Notes: a model not told the origin generated them from the letters alone. A DNA stretch of 64,000 nucleotides from Nocardioides sp. CER19 (GCF_029846275.1 NZ_JARVWS010000002.1:868001-932000), one strand, 5' to 3'. Shown: positions 1-9,468, numbered from the stretch's first letter. Translations and numbers: made by a program.

Positions 1-16
1 CCGGTGAGGAGCCCCC

Positions 17-475
17 ATGGCTCGAGGAACTGGCACCACCAAGGTCCTGGCAACGATCATCGCCATCGTCGGCGCTGTCATGATCGTCGCTGGGGGAGTC
101 ACCTACTACGTCGTCCACAGCCAGCTGGCCGACGAGAAGATCACCGTGTCCGACGACGCCGACTTCCTGGCCGGCGACAAGGTCGACGGCCCGTTCTCCG
201 CCTATGCGCAGGCCGAGGTCATCCAGAAGCACGCGCTCAAGGCGACCGGCGGCAAGACCTACGCCGAGCTCGCCCAGGACGACCCACTGCGACAGACCGC
301 CATGCAGGCCTCGTTCCTGCGGGCCTCGCTGTTCACCTCGGTCGTGGCGTTCGGCGTGGCGGCCATGGCGATCGGCCTCGGCGTCGTGCTGATCCTGGTC
401 GGTTGGGCCCTGATGCCGGCGCGGAGGACGGCGGTGGCGGCCGAACCCGGACCTGAGCCGGTGGTCGAGACCTAG
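17..475 (+). CDS. small two-helix membrane protein, function unknown
   Basis: 152 aa. A GAGGAG ribosome-binding site sits just before the ATG at 17. A hydrophobic helix at about residues 9-31 and a second at about 107-133 flank an extracytoplasmic-looking segment of about 75 aa with no cysteine or recognisable catalytic motif. The tail after the second helix is short and Ala/Pro/Glu rich. I recognise no enzyme family; similar proteins are sometimes auto-named LigA dioxygenase, which nothing here supports. It converges with the gene ending at 510 and stands alone on its strand. Confidence 0.75.
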   Translation: MARGTGTTKVLATIIAIVGAVMIVAGGVTYYVVHSQLADEKITVSDDADFLAGDKVDGPFSAYAQAEVIQKHALKATGGKTYAELAQDDPLRQTAMQASFLRASLFTSVVAFGVAAMAIGLGVVLILVGWALMPARRTAVAAEPGPEPVVET

Positions 476-509
476 CCGGCGGCAGTCCGACACCGCCGTC
501 AGCGGGTCG

Positions 510-1340
510 TCAGCCCGCCGGCCCGGCGAGGTCGATCTTGACCCGTCCGGCCGTGCGGGCCCCCACCGGCGCCCACTCGGTGTCGCCCGACCACGCCTGG
601 CCGGCGTACGTCACCCGCCGGATGCCGAGCCGGTCGCCCTGGGCGACGAGGTAGTGCGCCAGCGCCCAGCCCGCCGCCCGACTCGGCACGCCGACGGTGA
701 TCGTGCGTCCCGTGACGGCCGGACGCGAGACCAGCTCGCCGAAGACGCCGGTCACCTCGTCACGGACGACCGCGGGGCGGCCCGCCTCGACCGAGCCGAA
801 CCGGCACGAGAAGGCGTGCCCCGTCTGCCCGGTCAGGGACGACGCGAGCGCGCGGGCTGCCGGCTCGTGGTCGGCGTACGCCTCGGGGAAGCCGCTGCGC
901 TGCACCTTCTGCGCCGCCTCGGTGATCCGCATCGACTCGTAGCCGTCGACGCGCACCAGCGCGTCGTAGAACCGGCCGATCGCGTAGACCGGGTCCTTGA
1001 GCTGCTTGCGGGTGCCCCAGCCCTGCGACGGTCGCTGCTGGAACAGGCCGACGGAGTCGCGGTCGCCGTAGTCGAGGTTGTGCAGCTTCGACTCCTGCAT
1101 CGCCGTGGCCAGCGCGATCGTCACGGCGCGCGCCGGCAGCCCACGACGTACGCCGATCGCGGCGATGACCCCCGCGTTCTGGGCCTGGTCGACGTCGAGG
1201 CTCGCGTGGAGCGCGCCGACCGTGGCGACGCACTCGTCCGGCAGCAGGGTCTTCACCTTGTCGGTGAAGTGCCGCCAGCCGATCGTCGCCACCGCCCCGA
1301 TGAGCACCAGGGCGACCAGGGTCACCCCGAGCCTCTTCAT
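510..1340 (-). CDS. membrane-anchored lysozyme/transglycosylase-fold protein
   Basis: 276 aa with a single N-terminal anchor (about residues 4-24) and an extracytoplasmic body. Residues about 75-115 contain ATAMQESKL followed by SVGLFQQRPSQGWG. This resembles the ES...GLxQ core of SLT/lysozyme-fold domains, so Glu in MQES is the candidate acid catalyst. The C-terminal third is unassigned. It starts 23 nt after the dapD stop on the same strand, so co-transcription with dapD is plausible. A cell-wall role is inference; homologues in this group are often mislabelled as heavy metal transporters, and no metal-transport feature is visible. Confidence 0.6.
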   Translation of the reverse strand: MKRLGVTLVALVLIGAVATIGWRHFTDKVKTLLPDECVATVGALHASLDVDQAQNAGVIAAIGVRRGLPARAVTIALATAMQESKLHNLDYGDRDSVGLFQQRPSQGWGTRKQLKDPVYAIGRFYDALVRVDGYESMRITEAAQKVQRSGFPEAYADHEPAARALASSLTGQTGHAFSCRFGSVEAGRPAVVRDEVTGVFGELVSRPAVTGRTITVGVPSRAAGWALAHYLVAQGDRLGIRRVTYAGQAWSGDTEWAPVGARTAGRVKIDLAGPAG

Positions 1341-1363
1341 GTTCGCCGAACGAGCTGTCGTGG

Positions 1364-2302
1364 CTAGTTGGCGTGGAGCGCCTCGTTGAGGACGATGCCC
1401 TCACCGTGCCACGGCACCGCCTCGACGGCGCCTGTGGTGCTGTTGCGGCGGAACAGGACGTGGGAGGCGCCGCTCAGCTCGTGCGCCTTGCGCGTGCTGC
1501 CGTCCTGCAGGGTCACCTTCGTTCCGGCGGTCACGTAGAGGCCGGCCTCGACGACGCAGTCGTCACCGAGCGAGATGCCCAGCCCGGAGTTGGCGCCGAG
1601 CAGGCAGCGCTCGCCGACCGAGATGACCTGCTTCCCGCCGCCCGAGAGGGTGCCCATGATCGAGGCACCGCCGCCGACGTCGGAGCCGTTGCCGACCAGG
1701 ACGCCGCCGGAGATGCGGCCCTCCACCATGCTCGAGCCGAGCGTGCCGGCGTTGAAGTTCACGAAGCCCTCGTGCATGACCGTGGTGCCCTCGGCCAGGT
1801 GGGCGCCGAGGCGCACGCGGTCGGCGTCGGCGATCCGCACGCCGGTCGGGAGGACGTAGTCGGTCATGCGTGGGAACTTGTCCACGCCGTAGACCGCGAC
1901 CGGCCGGCCGGCGGCCTTCAGGCGAGCGCGGGTGAGCTCGAAGCCCTCCACGGCGCAGGGGCCCTCGGAGGTCCACACGACGTTGGTGAGCAGGCCGAAG
2001 ACGCCGTCGAGGTTCTGCCCGTGCGGTTGCACCAGGCGGTGGGAGAGCAGGTGCAGCCGGAGCCAGACGTCCTGGGTGGTGGCCGGCGCGGCGTCGAGGT
2101 CGATCTCGACCAGCTCGACCCGCTTCTCAACGCGCCGCAGGGCGTCGCTGCCCTCGAGCGCCTTGAGCTCGGGCGCGGGTGCGGCGTCACCGGGACGCTC
2201 GCCCAGCGCGGGGGCCGGGAACCACACGTCGAGCACAGCGCCCGAATTCTGAGCAGCATCGGCGGCGTACGTCGTCAGGCCATAACCCCAGGCAGCAGTC
2301 AC
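1364..2302 (-). CDS. dapD: tetrahydrodipicolinate N-succinyltransferase
   Basis: 312 aa. Transfers succinyl from succinyl-CoA to tetrahydrodipicolinate in the succinylase route to diaminopimelate and lysine, in the cytoplasm. The C-terminal half has left-handed beta-helix hexapeptide-like repeats (for example [20 protein letters not shown]), as in actinobacterial DapD. The open frame extends far upstream, but homology begins at [12 protein letters not shown], so I chose the GTG at 2302. No strong ribosome-binding site precedes it. dapE, a later step in the pathway, lies at 11994-13058 on the same strand but is not adjacent. Confidence 0.93.
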   Translation of the reverse strand: MTAAWGYGLTTYAADAAQNSGAVLDVWFPAPALGERPGDAAPAPELKALEGSDALRRVEKRVELVEIDLDAAPATTQDVWLRLHLLSHRLVQPHGQNLDGVFGLLTNVVWTSEGPCAVEGFELTRARLKAAGRPVAVYGVDKFPRMTDYVLPTGVRIADADRVRLGAHLAEGTTVMHEGFVNFNAGTLGSSMVEGRISGGVLVGNGSDVGGGASIMGTLSGGGKQVISVGERCLLGANSGLGISLGDDCVVEAGLYVTAGTKVTLQDGSTRKAHELSGASHVLFRRNSTTGAVEAVPWHGEGIVLNEALHAN

Positions 2303-2328
2303 GGGGGAGAATCTTAGAGGACCCCGGG

Positions 2329-2892
2329 TTACTGGCCCGTGCGCCCGTCGACGCACTCGCGGAGCAGGTCGGCGTGCCCGCAGTGGCGCGCGTACTCCTC
2401 GACCATGTGGACGAGGATGTCGCGGACAGTGGTCGTGTCGCCGCCGGAGTTGTAGACCAGCTCGGTCGCCATCGACTGGTCGCTCTGCTCGTGGAGCCAG
2501 TCCTCGGCGCGGGCGATCTGCCGCTTCCACTGGTCGAACGCGTCGTCGACGCACTCCTGCGTGCCGACGGCGCCGGTGAACTCGATGTCGGGGTCGTCGG
2601 GGTCGCTGAACGGCCGGGGCTCGTCGAGGTTGCCCTGCAGGGCCCGCTGGAACCAGCTGTGCTCCACCTGGGCCATGTGGCGCACGAGCCCGAGCAGGCT
2701 CAGGTTGCTCGGGGGGACGGCCGCCGTCGCGAGCTGCTCGGGCGTCAGGTCGGCACACTTGAGCTCGAGGGTCAGCCGGTAGTTGCGCAGGTAGTCGCGG
2801 TAGGTCGCCAGCTCGCCCACAGGCTTGCTGTCGAAGCGCGGGTCCTGGTCGGCCGGGAGCCAGTTGCCGTCGTACCCGGTGGGAGAGGTCAT
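2329..2892 (-). CDS. DinB-like (DUF664-type) protein
   Basis: 187 aa. A four-helix DinB/mycothiol-transferase-like protein. Candidate metal ligands are His in [12 protein letters not shown] and in [20 protein letters not shown], which match the spaced-histidine pattern of the superfamily (H near residue 72, HxxxH near 170). In actinobacteria such proteins are often thiol-dependent S-transferases using mycothiol, but the substrate cannot be told from sequence. It lies 26 nt upstream of dapD on the same strand and is divergent from the small gene at 2919. Confidence 0.8.
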   Translation of the reverse strand: MTSPTGYDGNWLPADQDPRFDSKPVGELATYRDYLRNYRLTLELKCADLTPEQLATAAVPPSNLSLLGLVRHMAQVEHSWFQRALQGNLDEPRPFSDPDDPDIEFTGAVGTQECVDDAFDQWKRQIARAEDWLHEQSDQSMATELVYNSGGDTTTVRDILVHMVEEYARHCGHADLLRECVDGRTGQ

Positions 2893-2918
2893 GGTGCACA
2901 GCGTGACAGCATGAGCAG

Positions 2919-3215
2919 GTGCCGAAGAAGCCCTTTTCGCTGCCCACGCCGCTGATCTCGCAAGCCGACGACGGCACCTGGAGCCTCGAGGTGCCCGGCG
3001 TCACGAAGACCGAGGGCCACCCGTCGCCCGAGTGGGCGATGGCCAAGGCGGTGGAGAGCGTACGTCGCGCGGCCGGCGACATCGTGCGGCGCTGGATCGC
3101 CGGCAAGCCCGTCACCCCCGTCGAGCAGCAGGTCGTCCTCCTGGTGACCCGCGGCGACTCCCAGGTCTACGCGTGGCTGGAGGCCGCGTTCGCCGACGAC
3201 CGGAAGACGCCGTAG
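2919..3215 (+). CDS. small conserved-looking hypothetical protein
   Basis: 98 aa from a GTG at 2919 (start [12 protein letters not shown]). It is soluble, with no signal, helix anchor or cysteine. A short predicted beta region ([10 protein letters not shown]) is followed by helices ([21 protein letters not shown]). I do not recognise the family. It is divergent from the DinB-like gene and immediately precedes the ileS leader RNA. Codon bias is that of the neighbours, supporting a real gene. Confidence 0.65.
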   Translation: MPKKPFSLPTPLISQADDGTWSLEVPGVTKTEGHPSPEWAMAKAVESVRRAAGDIVRRWIAGKPVTPVEQQVVLLVTRGDSQVYAWLEAAFADDRKTP

Positions 3216-3330
3216 GCTAGGAGCACAGGCGTTCGAGCCGTCATCAGCGGCGAGCCCCGGGAAGAAACCCTCGCTGGTCGAGGGAAGTAGAACCCGGCGG
3301 GTAGGCCCGTCACAGCCGTGAACGAGTGGT

Positions 3331-3357
3331 GTGGTCTCGACGGGCTCGACCGACGGG
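3331..3357. repeat. dispersed REP-like unit, copy 1 (in ileS leader)
   Basis: GGTCTCGACGGGCTCGACCGACG, the first of two direct copies in the ileS leader. Its complement reads VEPVETT in one frame, a peptide I associate with dispersed intergenic repeats of actinobacteria. It lies between the specifier region and the T-box element. Confidence 0.65.
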
Positions 3358-3407
3358 GCGACGCAAGCGGGGTGGTACCGCGGTCCACTGGCAACAGGGG
3401 TCGTCCT

Positions 3408-3434
3408 CGTGGTTTCGACAAGCTCGACCGACGA
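3408..3434. repeat. dispersed REP-like unit, copy 2 (in ileS leader)
   Basis: GGTTTCGACAAGCTCGACCGACG, in the same orientation as the copy at 3331 with about 75% or more identity. It forms most of the loop and left arm of the last hairpin before the ileS ribosome-binding site (arms 3400-3414 and 3434-3445). Confidence 0.65.
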
Positions 3435-3461
3435 ACCGCGACGACAGCCAGGAGCCTGACG

Positions 3462-6400
3462 ATGACCTATCCCAAGGTCACCACCGACCCGACCGACACC
3501 GTGCCGGCGAGCCCGCGCTTCCCGGGCATCGAGGAGCGGATCCTCGCCTACTGGGCGGAGGACGGGACGTTCCAGGCCAGCATCGACAACCGCGATGCGG
3601 GCGCGAACGGCGACAACGAGTTCGTCTTCTACGACGGCCCGCCGTTCGCCAACGGCCTGCCGCACTACGGCCACCTGCTGACCGGATACGTCAAGGACAT
3701 CGTCCCGCGCTACCAGACCATGCGGGGCAAGCGCGTCGAGCGGCGCTTCGGGTGGGACACCCACGGCCTGCCGGCGGAGCTGGAGGCGATGCGCCTCAAC
3801 GGCATCAAGACCACCGACGAGATCCTCGAGATGGGGATCGACAGGTTCAACGAGGCCTGCCGGGCGTCGGTGCTGAAGTACACCGGTGAGTGGCGCGACT
3901 ACGTCACCCGCCAGGCGCGCTGGGTCGACTTCGACAACGACTACAGGACCATGAACCCGACGTTCATGGAGTCGGTCATCTGGGCCTTCAAGAGCCTCTA
4001 CGACAAGGGCCTCGTCTACGAAGGCTTCCGCGTCCTGCCCTACTGCTGGAACGACGAGACGCCGCTGTCCAACCACGAGCTGCGGATGGACGACGACGTC
4101 TACCAGCAGCGCCAGGACCCGGCGGTGACCGTCGGCTACGCGCTGGACGACCTCGGCACGGACCCCGTCCTCGACGGCGCGCACATCCTGATCTGGACCA
4201 CGACCCCGTGGACGCTGCCGTCGAACCTCGCCGTCATGGTCGGTTCGGCGATCGACTACGTCGTCGTGGAGGGGCCGGTCCCCGGGACCGATCGGAAGGC
4301 GCGCTACCTCCTCGCCGAGGCCCGGCTGTCGGCGTACGCCCGGGAGCTGGCGGACGCCGACGGGGAGTTCACGATCCTCGGCCGTTACAGCGGCGCCGAC
4401 CTGGTCGGCCGCACCTACACGCCGCCCTTCTCCTACTACGCGGGCCACGAGAACGCCTTCCGCGTGGTCGCCGCCGACGACGCGGTCACGACCACCGACG
4501 GCACGGGCGTCGTGCACACCGCCGGTGCGTTCGGTGAGGTCGACAAGGAGGTCACCGACCGGGAGAACATCGAGGCGGTCATGCCGGTCGGCAAGGACGG
4601 CCGGTTCACGCACCCCGTCGACGAGTACGCCGGGATGCTGGTCTTCGACGCCAACCTGCACATCATCGACGACCTCAAGGCCGCGACGCGCGCGTTCGCT
4701 GGTCGAGCAGCGAGCGCCAGCGAGCGTATCGAGACCGCCGGCTCCGTCACCCCAGGCACGATCCTGCTCCGCCGCGAGTCCTACGAGCACTCCTACCCGC
4801 ACTGCTGGCGCTGCCGCGAGCCCCTGATCTACAAGGGCGTCTCGTCGTGGTTCGTCGAGGTGACGAAGTTCAAGGACCGGATGCTCGAGCTGAACGAGGA
4901 GATCAGCTGGACGCCCGACCACATCAAGCACGGCCAGTTCGGCAAGTGGCTGGAGAACGCGCGCGACTGGTCGATCACCCGCAACCGGTTCTGGGGGAGC
5001 CCCGTCCCGGTGTGGAAGAGCGACGACCCGACGTACCCGCGCATCGACGTCTACGGCTCCTTCGAGGAGCTCGAGCGTGACTTCGGGCGGCTGCCGCGCG
5101 ACAAGGACGGCAACCCCGACCTGCACCGGCCGTTCGTCGACGAGCTGACCCGGCCCAACCCCGACGACCCGACCGGCAAGAGCACGATGCGTCGCGTCGC
5201 CGACGTGCTCGACGTGTGGTTCGACAGCGGCTCCATGAGCTTCGCGCAGAACCACGTGCCGTTCGAGAACGCCGACTGGTTCGAGCACCACTTCCCGGCC
5301 GACTTCATCGTCGAGTACATCGGTCAGACCCGCGGCTGGTTCTACACGCTGCACATCCTGGCCACCTCGCTCTTCGACCGGCCCGCGTTCCAGAGCTGCA
5401 TCAGCCACGGCATCGTGCTGGGCAGCGACGGCAACAAGATGTCGAAGTCGCTGCGCAACTACCCGGACGTCTCCGAGGTGTTCGACCGTGACGGCGCCGA
5501 CGCGATGCGCTGGTTCCTCATGTCGTCGCCGATCCTGCGCGGCGGCAACCTGGTCGTCACCGAGCCGGGCATCCGCGACTCGGTTCGCCAGGTGATGATC
5601 CCGCTCTGGAACAGCTGGTACTTCTTCCAGCTCTACGCCAACGCCGCGGGGATCGACGCGTCGTGGTCCACGGGTTCGGAAGACCCGCTGGACCGCTACG
5701 TCCTCGCCAAGACGCGTGAGTACGTCGCCTCGATGACCGAGGCGATGGACGGCTACCACATCGCCGACGCCTGCGAGACGACCCAGCGGTTCCTCGATGT
5801 GCTGACGAACTGGTACATCCGCCGCTCGCGGGACCGGTTCTGGGCCGACGACCGGGCCGCGTTCGACACCCTCTACACGGTCCTCGAGACGACCTGCCGG
5901 GTCGTGGCGCCGCTGCTGCCGCTGACCACCGAGGAGGTCTGGCGCGGGCTGACCGGCGGGCGCTCGGTGCACCTGGCCGACTGGCCGTCGGCCGACGAGC
6001 TCCCGGAGGACCACGCGCTCGTCGAGGCGATGGACGCCGTCCGGGAGGCCTGCTCGGCGACGTCCGCGCTGCGCAAGGCCCGCCAGCTGCGCAACCGGCT
6101 GCCGCTCTCGACGCTCACGGTCGTGGGCGCGAGCATCGGTGGCTTCGAGTCGCTCGTGGCCGACGAGGTCAACGTCAAGCAGGTCCGCCTGCTCGACGCC
6201 GACAGCGAGGAGGCGGCGACGTACGGCGTCGCGCAGAAGCTCACCGTCAACGCCCGTGCCGCCGGCCCGCGGCTCGGCCGTGACGTGCAGCTGGCGATCA
6301 AGGGCTCGAAGTCGGGCGACTGGTCCGTGGCCGCCGACGGCACGGTCACGTCCGGCGGGTTGGCGCTGGTCGAGGGGGAGTACACCCTCGAGACCGTCGC

Positions 6401-6752
6401 GGGCGCCGCCTCGGACGACGTCGCGGTCGGCATGCTGCCGGGCGGCGGGTTCGTCGTGCTCGACACCGTCGTCACGCCGGAGTTGGCCGCCGAGGGACTG
6501 GCGCGCGACCTGGTCCGTGCGGTCCAGCAGGCGCGCAAGGACGCCGGCCTGGACGTCTCCGACCGGATCTCGCTGACCCTCGGCGGCTCGGCCGGCGCGC
6601 TGGCCGCGGCCCGCGAGCACGAGCAGCTCATCGCTCGGGAGACCCTCGCGACGTCGTACTCGCTCGTGGACGGCGGTGCGGTGTCACCGTCCGCGACCGA
6701 GGTGTTGCTCAGCGACGGCGAGGTGGCGTCGATCAGCCTGTCCCGCGTCTGA
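3462..6752 (+). CDS. ileS: isoleucyl-tRNA synthetase
   Basis: 1096 aa, cytoplasmic, charges tRNA-Ile. The ATG at 3462 follows AGGAG at 3449-3454; an upstream in-frame ATG at 3318 lies inside the T-box and is not the start. The class I HIGH motif appears as HYGH (residues 68-71) and KMSKS at 659-663. An editing domain lies between, and an anticodon-binding domain of the long, eukaryote-like IleS type follows. Residues about 412-426 ([15 protein letters not shown]) are encoded by a dispersed repeat unit inserted in frame in a loop before HSYPHCWRC. The stop overlaps the azlC start (TGATG), implying one transcript. Confidence 0.96.
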   Translation: MTYPKVTTDPTDTVPASPRFPGIEERILAYWAEDGTFQASIDNRDAGANGDNEFVFYDGPPFANGLPHYGHLLTGYVKDIVPRYQTMRGKRVERRFGWDTHGLPAELEAMRLNGIKTTDEILEMGIDRFNEACRASVLKYTGEWRDYVTRQARWVDFDNDYRTMNPTFMESVIWAFKSLYDKGLVYEGFRVLPYCWNDETPLSNHELRMDDDVYQQRQDPAVTVGYALDDLGTDPVLDGAHILIWTTTPWTLPSNLAVMVGSAIDYVVVEGPVPGTDRKARYLLAEARLSAYARELADADGEFTILGRYSGADLVGRTYTPPFSYYAGHENAFRVVAADDAVTTTDGTGVVHTAGAFGEVDKEVTDRENIEAVMPVGKDGRFTHPVDEYAGMLVFDANLHIIDDLKAATRAFAGRAASASERIETAGSVTPGTILLRRESYEHSYPHCWRCREPLIYKGVSSWFVEVTKFKDRMLELNEEISWTPDHIKHGQFGKWLENARDWSITRNRFWGSPVPVWKSDDPTYPRIDVYGSFEELERDFGRLPRDKDGNPDLHRPFVDELTRPNPDDPTGKSTMRRVADVLDVWFDSGSMSFAQNHVPFENADWFEHHFPADFIVEYIGQTRGWFYTLHILATSLFDRPAFQSCISHGIVLGSDGNKMSKSLRNYPDVSEVFDRDGADAMRWFLMSSPILRGGNLVVTEPGIRDSVRQVMIPLWNSWYFFQLYANAAGIDASWSTGSEDPLDRYVLAKTREYVASMTEAMDGYHIADACETTQRFLDVLTNWYIRRSRDRFWADDRAAFDTLYTVLETTCRVVAPLLPLTTEEVWRGLTGGRSVHLADWPSADELPEDHALVEAMDAVREACSATSALRKARQLRNRLPLSTLTVVGASIGGFESLVADEVNVKQVRLLDADSEEAATYGVAQKLTVNARAAGPRLGRDVQLAIKGSKSGDWSVAADGTVTSGGLALVEGEYTLETVAGAASDDVAVGMLPGGGFVVLDTVVTPELAAEGLARDLVRAVQQARKDAGLDVSDRISLTLGGSAGALAAAREHEQLIARETLATSYSLVDGGAVSPSATEVLLSDGEVASISLSRV
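4696..4738. repeat. dispersed repeat unit inside ileS coding sequence
   Basis: The segment starting CGCTGGTCGAG and ending TCGAGACC matches in order the reverse complement of the right arm of the palindromic repeat at 43592-43640 (CGCTGGTCGAGG...CTCGAAACC), with a small internal deletion. It keeps the ileS frame and encodes about 14 extra residues. Confidence 0.7.
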
Positions 6753-7477
6753 TGCCTCGTTCCGTCGTCGCGGACTCGCTCGGCGTCGGGGTCGCGACGG
6801 GTGCGTACGGCGTCTCCTTCGGCGCTCTCGCGACCACGTCGGGCCTCGACGTCTGGCAGGCGTGCGCCCTGTCGCTGCTGGTGTTCACCGGGGCGTCGCA
6901 GTTCGCGTTCGTCGGGGTGATCGCAGCCGGCGGCGCGCCGCTGGCCGGGGCCGCGACGTCGATCCTGCTGGGCAGCCGCAACCTGTTCTACGGCATCGGC
7001 CTGGCGCCGGTGCTGCGGCTGCGCGGCTGGCGGCGCGTGGTCGGCGCGCAGATCGTCATCGACGAGTCGACGGCGATGGCACTGGGCCAGCGCGACCGTG
7101 ACGACGCGCGGCTGGCGTTCCGGCTCACCGGGTGGTCGATCTTCGTGCTGTGGAACCTGATGACGCTCGCCGGTGCGCTCGCCGGCACCGCCATCGGCGA
7201 CCCGCGCACGTTCGGTCTGGACGCGGCCGTGGGCGGAGCGTTCCTGGCCCTGCTGTGGCCGCGGCTCACGGCCGTGCCGCAGCGGGTCGTCGCGGTCGTG
7301 GGCGCAGCCGTCGCGACCGGCCTCGTCCCGTTCACGGCGGCCGGCCTCCCGATCATCCTCGGCGGCGCCGTGGCGGTCTGCGTCGGCCTGCTCCTGCGCG
7401 CACCCGACGCGTCGCACCGCGCCACGCCGGCGGAGCGTGCGGAAGGTCAGGTAGGCCGCAAGGAGGAGCGCCCGTGA
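6752..7477 (+). CDS. azlC: AzlC-family branched-chain amino-acid exporter large subunit
   Basis: 241 aa multi-pass membrane protein. The N-terminus has the family signature (LGVGVATGAYGVSFGALA, then LLVFTGASQFAFVGV), followed by four to five more hydrophobic helices. Members work with AzlD to export branched-chain amino acids and analogues. The start ATG overlaps the ileS stop by 1 nt and the stop overlaps the azlD GTG by 3 nt, a tight operon. The C-terminal tail is charged and cytoplasmic-looking. Control by the ileS T-box follows from the arrangement and is inference. Confidence 0.9.
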   Translation: MPRSVVADSLGVGVATGAYGVSFGALATTSGLDVWQACALSLLVFTGASQFAFVGVIAAGGAPLAGAATSILLGSRNLFYGIGLAPVLRLRGWRRVVGAQIVIDESTAMALGQRDRDDARLAFRLTGWSIFVLWNLMTLAGALAGTAIGDPRTFGLDAAVGGAFLALLWPRLTAVPQRVVAVVGAAVATGLVPFTAAGLPIILGGAVAVCVGLLLRAPDASHRATPAERAEGQVGRKEERP

Positions 7478-7773
7478 TCTGGGTGGGGATCATCGTGACG
7501 GCGGTCGGCTGCTACGCGCTCAAGCTGGGCGGGCTGTCGGTGCCCGACCGTGTGCTCACCCGACCGCTCACCCAGCGGGTCGCGCTGCTCATCCCGCCGG
7601 CGCTGCTCGGTGCGCTCATCGCGGTGCAGGTGCTCGCGGACGGTCAGCGGCTGGTGATCGACGCCCGCCTGGCCGGCCTCGGCGCGGCCGTCGTACTGCT
7701 GCTGCTCCGGGCGCCGTTCCTCGTCGTCGTCGCTGGTGCCGCGCTCACCGCGGCGGTGCTCCGGCTGCTGTAG
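7474..7773 (+). CDS. azlD: AzlD-family branched-chain amino-acid exporter small subunit
   Basis: 99 aa. The GTG at 7474 follows AGGAGGAG at 7461-7468, and the frame's longer upstream extension only shadows azlC. Three to four hydrophobic helices occur, with the family pattern GCYALKLGG near the start and RAPFLVVVAGAALTAAVLR at the end. AzlD is the obligate small partner of AzlC. It ends 14 nt before a large palindromic repeat that separates it from pepA on the other strand. Confidence 0.88.
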   Translation: MIWVGIIVTAVGCYALKLGGLSVPDRVLTRPLTQRVALLIPPALLGALIAVQVLADGQRLVIDARLAGLGAAVVLLLLRAPFLVVVAGAALTAAVLRLL

Positions 7774-7787
7774 CGGGCCTTCTGCCG

Positions 7788-7873
7788 GTTCATCGAGGTA
7801 TGCAGGGAAATGCGCACTTCCCGCGCGGAGCTCCGCACGGGAAGTGACCACTCGGCTGCATACCTCGACGAAC
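7788..7873. repeat. 86-bp imperfect palindrome between azlD and pepA
   Basis: Outer arms 7788-7805 and 7856-7873 (core CGAGGTATGCAG / CTGCATACCTCG) match at 17 of 18 positions. A nested inner hairpin 7815-7846 has arms CACTTCCCG / CGGGAAGTG around the palindrome GCGGAGCTCCGC. It sits at a tail-to-tail junction, so it may terminate both transcripts, but no T-run follows. It looks like a dispersed palindromic element rather than a simple terminator. Confidence 0.75.
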
Positions 7874-7914
7874 ATGCAGAGCCCGCGCCGACCACCGGCC
7901 AGGCGCGCAGCAGC

Positions 7915-9468
7915 TCAGACGATGCCGGCGAGCGGCTCGGGAGAGCCGAGCCAGGTGAGCAGGGTGCGCGCGCCCCAGCCGCTGGGCCCCTTGGTCCACT
8001 CGTCGCGGTCCGCGGGGACGTCGCCGACGGAGGCGAGGTCGAGGTGCGCCCACGGCAGTCCCCCGGCGAAGTGCTGGAGGAACAGTGCCGCCGTGATCGC
8101 CTGCGGACCACCCGGGCCGTTGTCGGCGTCGGCGATCGAGGAGGCGAGCTTGTCCTCGTAGGTCGCGCTCAGCGGCATCCGCCACAGCGGCTCGCCGGTG
8201 GCCTCGCCCGCAGCCTCGAGCGCGGCGGCGAGCAGGTCGTGGTTGGCGAACAGGCCGCCGAGCTGCTGGCCCAGCGCGACCTTGATGCCACCGGTGAGGG
8301 TGGCGACGTCGACGAGCACGTCGGGCTTGACCTGGGTGACGGCGTACGCCATCGCATCGGCGAGGACGAGGCGTCCCTCGGCGTCGGTGTTGGTGACCTC
8401 GGAGGTACGGCCGGTCTTGTCGCCGGGGTAGTGGCGGAGTACGTCGCCGGGCCGCATCGAGGAGCCGGAGACGGCGTTCTCCGCCGCGGCGATGAGGCCG
8501 ACCACGCGGACCGGGCAGTCGACCGCGGCCAGGGCGGCCATCGTCGAGAGCACGATGGCGCCGCCGGTCATGTCGCGCTTCATGCTGGTCATCGCGTCGC
8601 CGGGCTTGAGGTTGAGACCGCCGGTGTCGAACGTGATGCCCTTGCCGACCAACACGACGGTCGGCGTCTTGCGCGACGCCTTCCGCGGGGCGAAGTCGAG
8701 TCGGATCAGCCGTGGCGGCGTGGCCGAGCCGCTGCCCACGCCGAGGATGCCGCCGAAGCCCTCCTTGGCGAGCTGCTCCTCGTCCCAGACCTTGACCTTC
8801 AGGCCGGCCTCGTCGGCGACCGTGACGGCCTGCTCGGCGAGCCAGGCGGGGTTCTTGACGTTCGACGGCACGGTCGCGAGGAACCGCGAGCGCCAGCCGG
8901 CCGCGGCGACGGCGTTCGCGCGCGCCACCTGGCCGTCGTACGACGACCCGAGCTCGGCGAGCACGACCGACCCGACCGGGCGGGATGCTGGCCCGGACGC
9001 GCGCCAGTCGAAGGAGAAGGAGGCGAGCGTGACGCCGACGACGAACGGCTCGATCGCGACGTCGGGCTCGAGCGCGGGGATCGTGGTGGCCACCGTCGCG
9101 ACGTCACGCGTCGCCCGCGCGACAGCCACACCGGCGCGCCGGAAGTCGATCGGTCGCTGGGCGCCGACCCCGACGAGGAGGATGCGTCGCAGCGACTTGT
9201 TGCCCCGCACTCCGCCGGGGACGACGTGCGAGACGACCTGGCCCGCCTTGCCCGTGGCCTTCTCGGCCTCGAGCACGCCGAGCAGGTCGAGCTCGGTCAG
9301 CGCGTCGCCGAGCGCCGCTGCGCCCGGCCCGAGGACGAGCGAGTCGCCGGGCAGCACGGGCAGCGCGATGACCTCGGCATCTGAGACGGCGTGCGGATTC
9401 CGCTCGTCCAGCGTGACGGCAGGCGCGGCGACCTGCGGTGGGAGGGTGAGGGCGTCAGCCAACGACAT
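7915..9468 (-). CDS. pepA: leucyl aminopeptidase (M17)
   Basis: 517 aa from ATG at 9468; a GTG at 9483 in the same frame is an alternative. A cytosolic two-metal aminopeptidase. The M17 signature NTDAEGRL is present, with the upstream metal-binding region VLVGKGITFDTGGLNLKP and KRDMTGGA, and a C-terminal block (WAHLDLASVG). The N-terminal macro-like domain is present, so the length is normal. The start overlaps the end of the DUF3117 gene by 14 nt in a different frame, so the two are probably translationally coupled. Confidence 0.93.
   Translation of the reverse strand: MSLADALTLPPQVAAPAVTLDERNPHAVSDAEVIALPVLPGDSLVLGPGAAALGDALTELDLLGVLEAEKATGKAGQVVSHVVPGGVRGNKSLRRILLVGVGAQRPIDFRRAGVAVARATRDVATVATTIPALEPDVAIEPFVVGVTLASFSFDWRASGPASRPVGSVVLAELGSSYDGQVARANAVAAAGWRSRFLATVPSNVKNPAWLAEQAVTVADEAGLKVKVWDEEQLAKEGFGGILGVGSGSATPPRLIRLDFAPRKASRKTPTVVLVGKGITFDTGGLNLKPGDAMTSMKRDMTGGAIVLSTMAALAAVDCPVRVVGLIAAAENAVSGSSMRPGDVLRHYPGDKTGRTSEVTNTDAEGRLVLADAMAYAVTQVKPDVLVDVATLTGGIKVALGQQLGGLFANHDLLAAALEAAGEATGEPLWRMPLSATYEDKLASSIADADNGPGGPQAITAALFLQHFAGGLPWAHLDLASVGDVPADRDEWTKGPSGWGARTLLTWLGSPEPLAGIV

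Larger units (their letters stand above)
3222..3445 (+). promoter_or_regulatory. T-box riboswitch leader of ileS (tRNA-Ile sensing)
   Basis: The near-invariant T-box element is visible at 3369-3383 (GGGGTGGTACCGCGG). Its TGGT (3373-3376) can pair with the ACCA end of a tRNA whose discriminator base is A, as in tRNA-Ile. A candidate specifier ATC followed by a purine lies at 3243-3245 in a short stem-like region, consistent with isoleucine. A hairpin can form from 3400-3414 with 3434-3445, directly before the ribosome-binding site at 3449-3454. No T-run is present, so control of translation (as known for actinobacterial ileS T-boxes) is more likely than termination. The exact 5' end is not determinable. 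Confidence 0.85.

Noticed and set aside
17-475. Aromatic ring-opening dioxygenase (LigA) naming
   Set aside because: The protein has two membrane helices and no LigA metal site.
2889-6620. 1243-aa open frame on the minus strand opposite ileS
   Set aside because: Low-complexity Arg/Val/Asp composition typical of antisense frames in GC-rich genes; the sense strand encodes full-length IleS.
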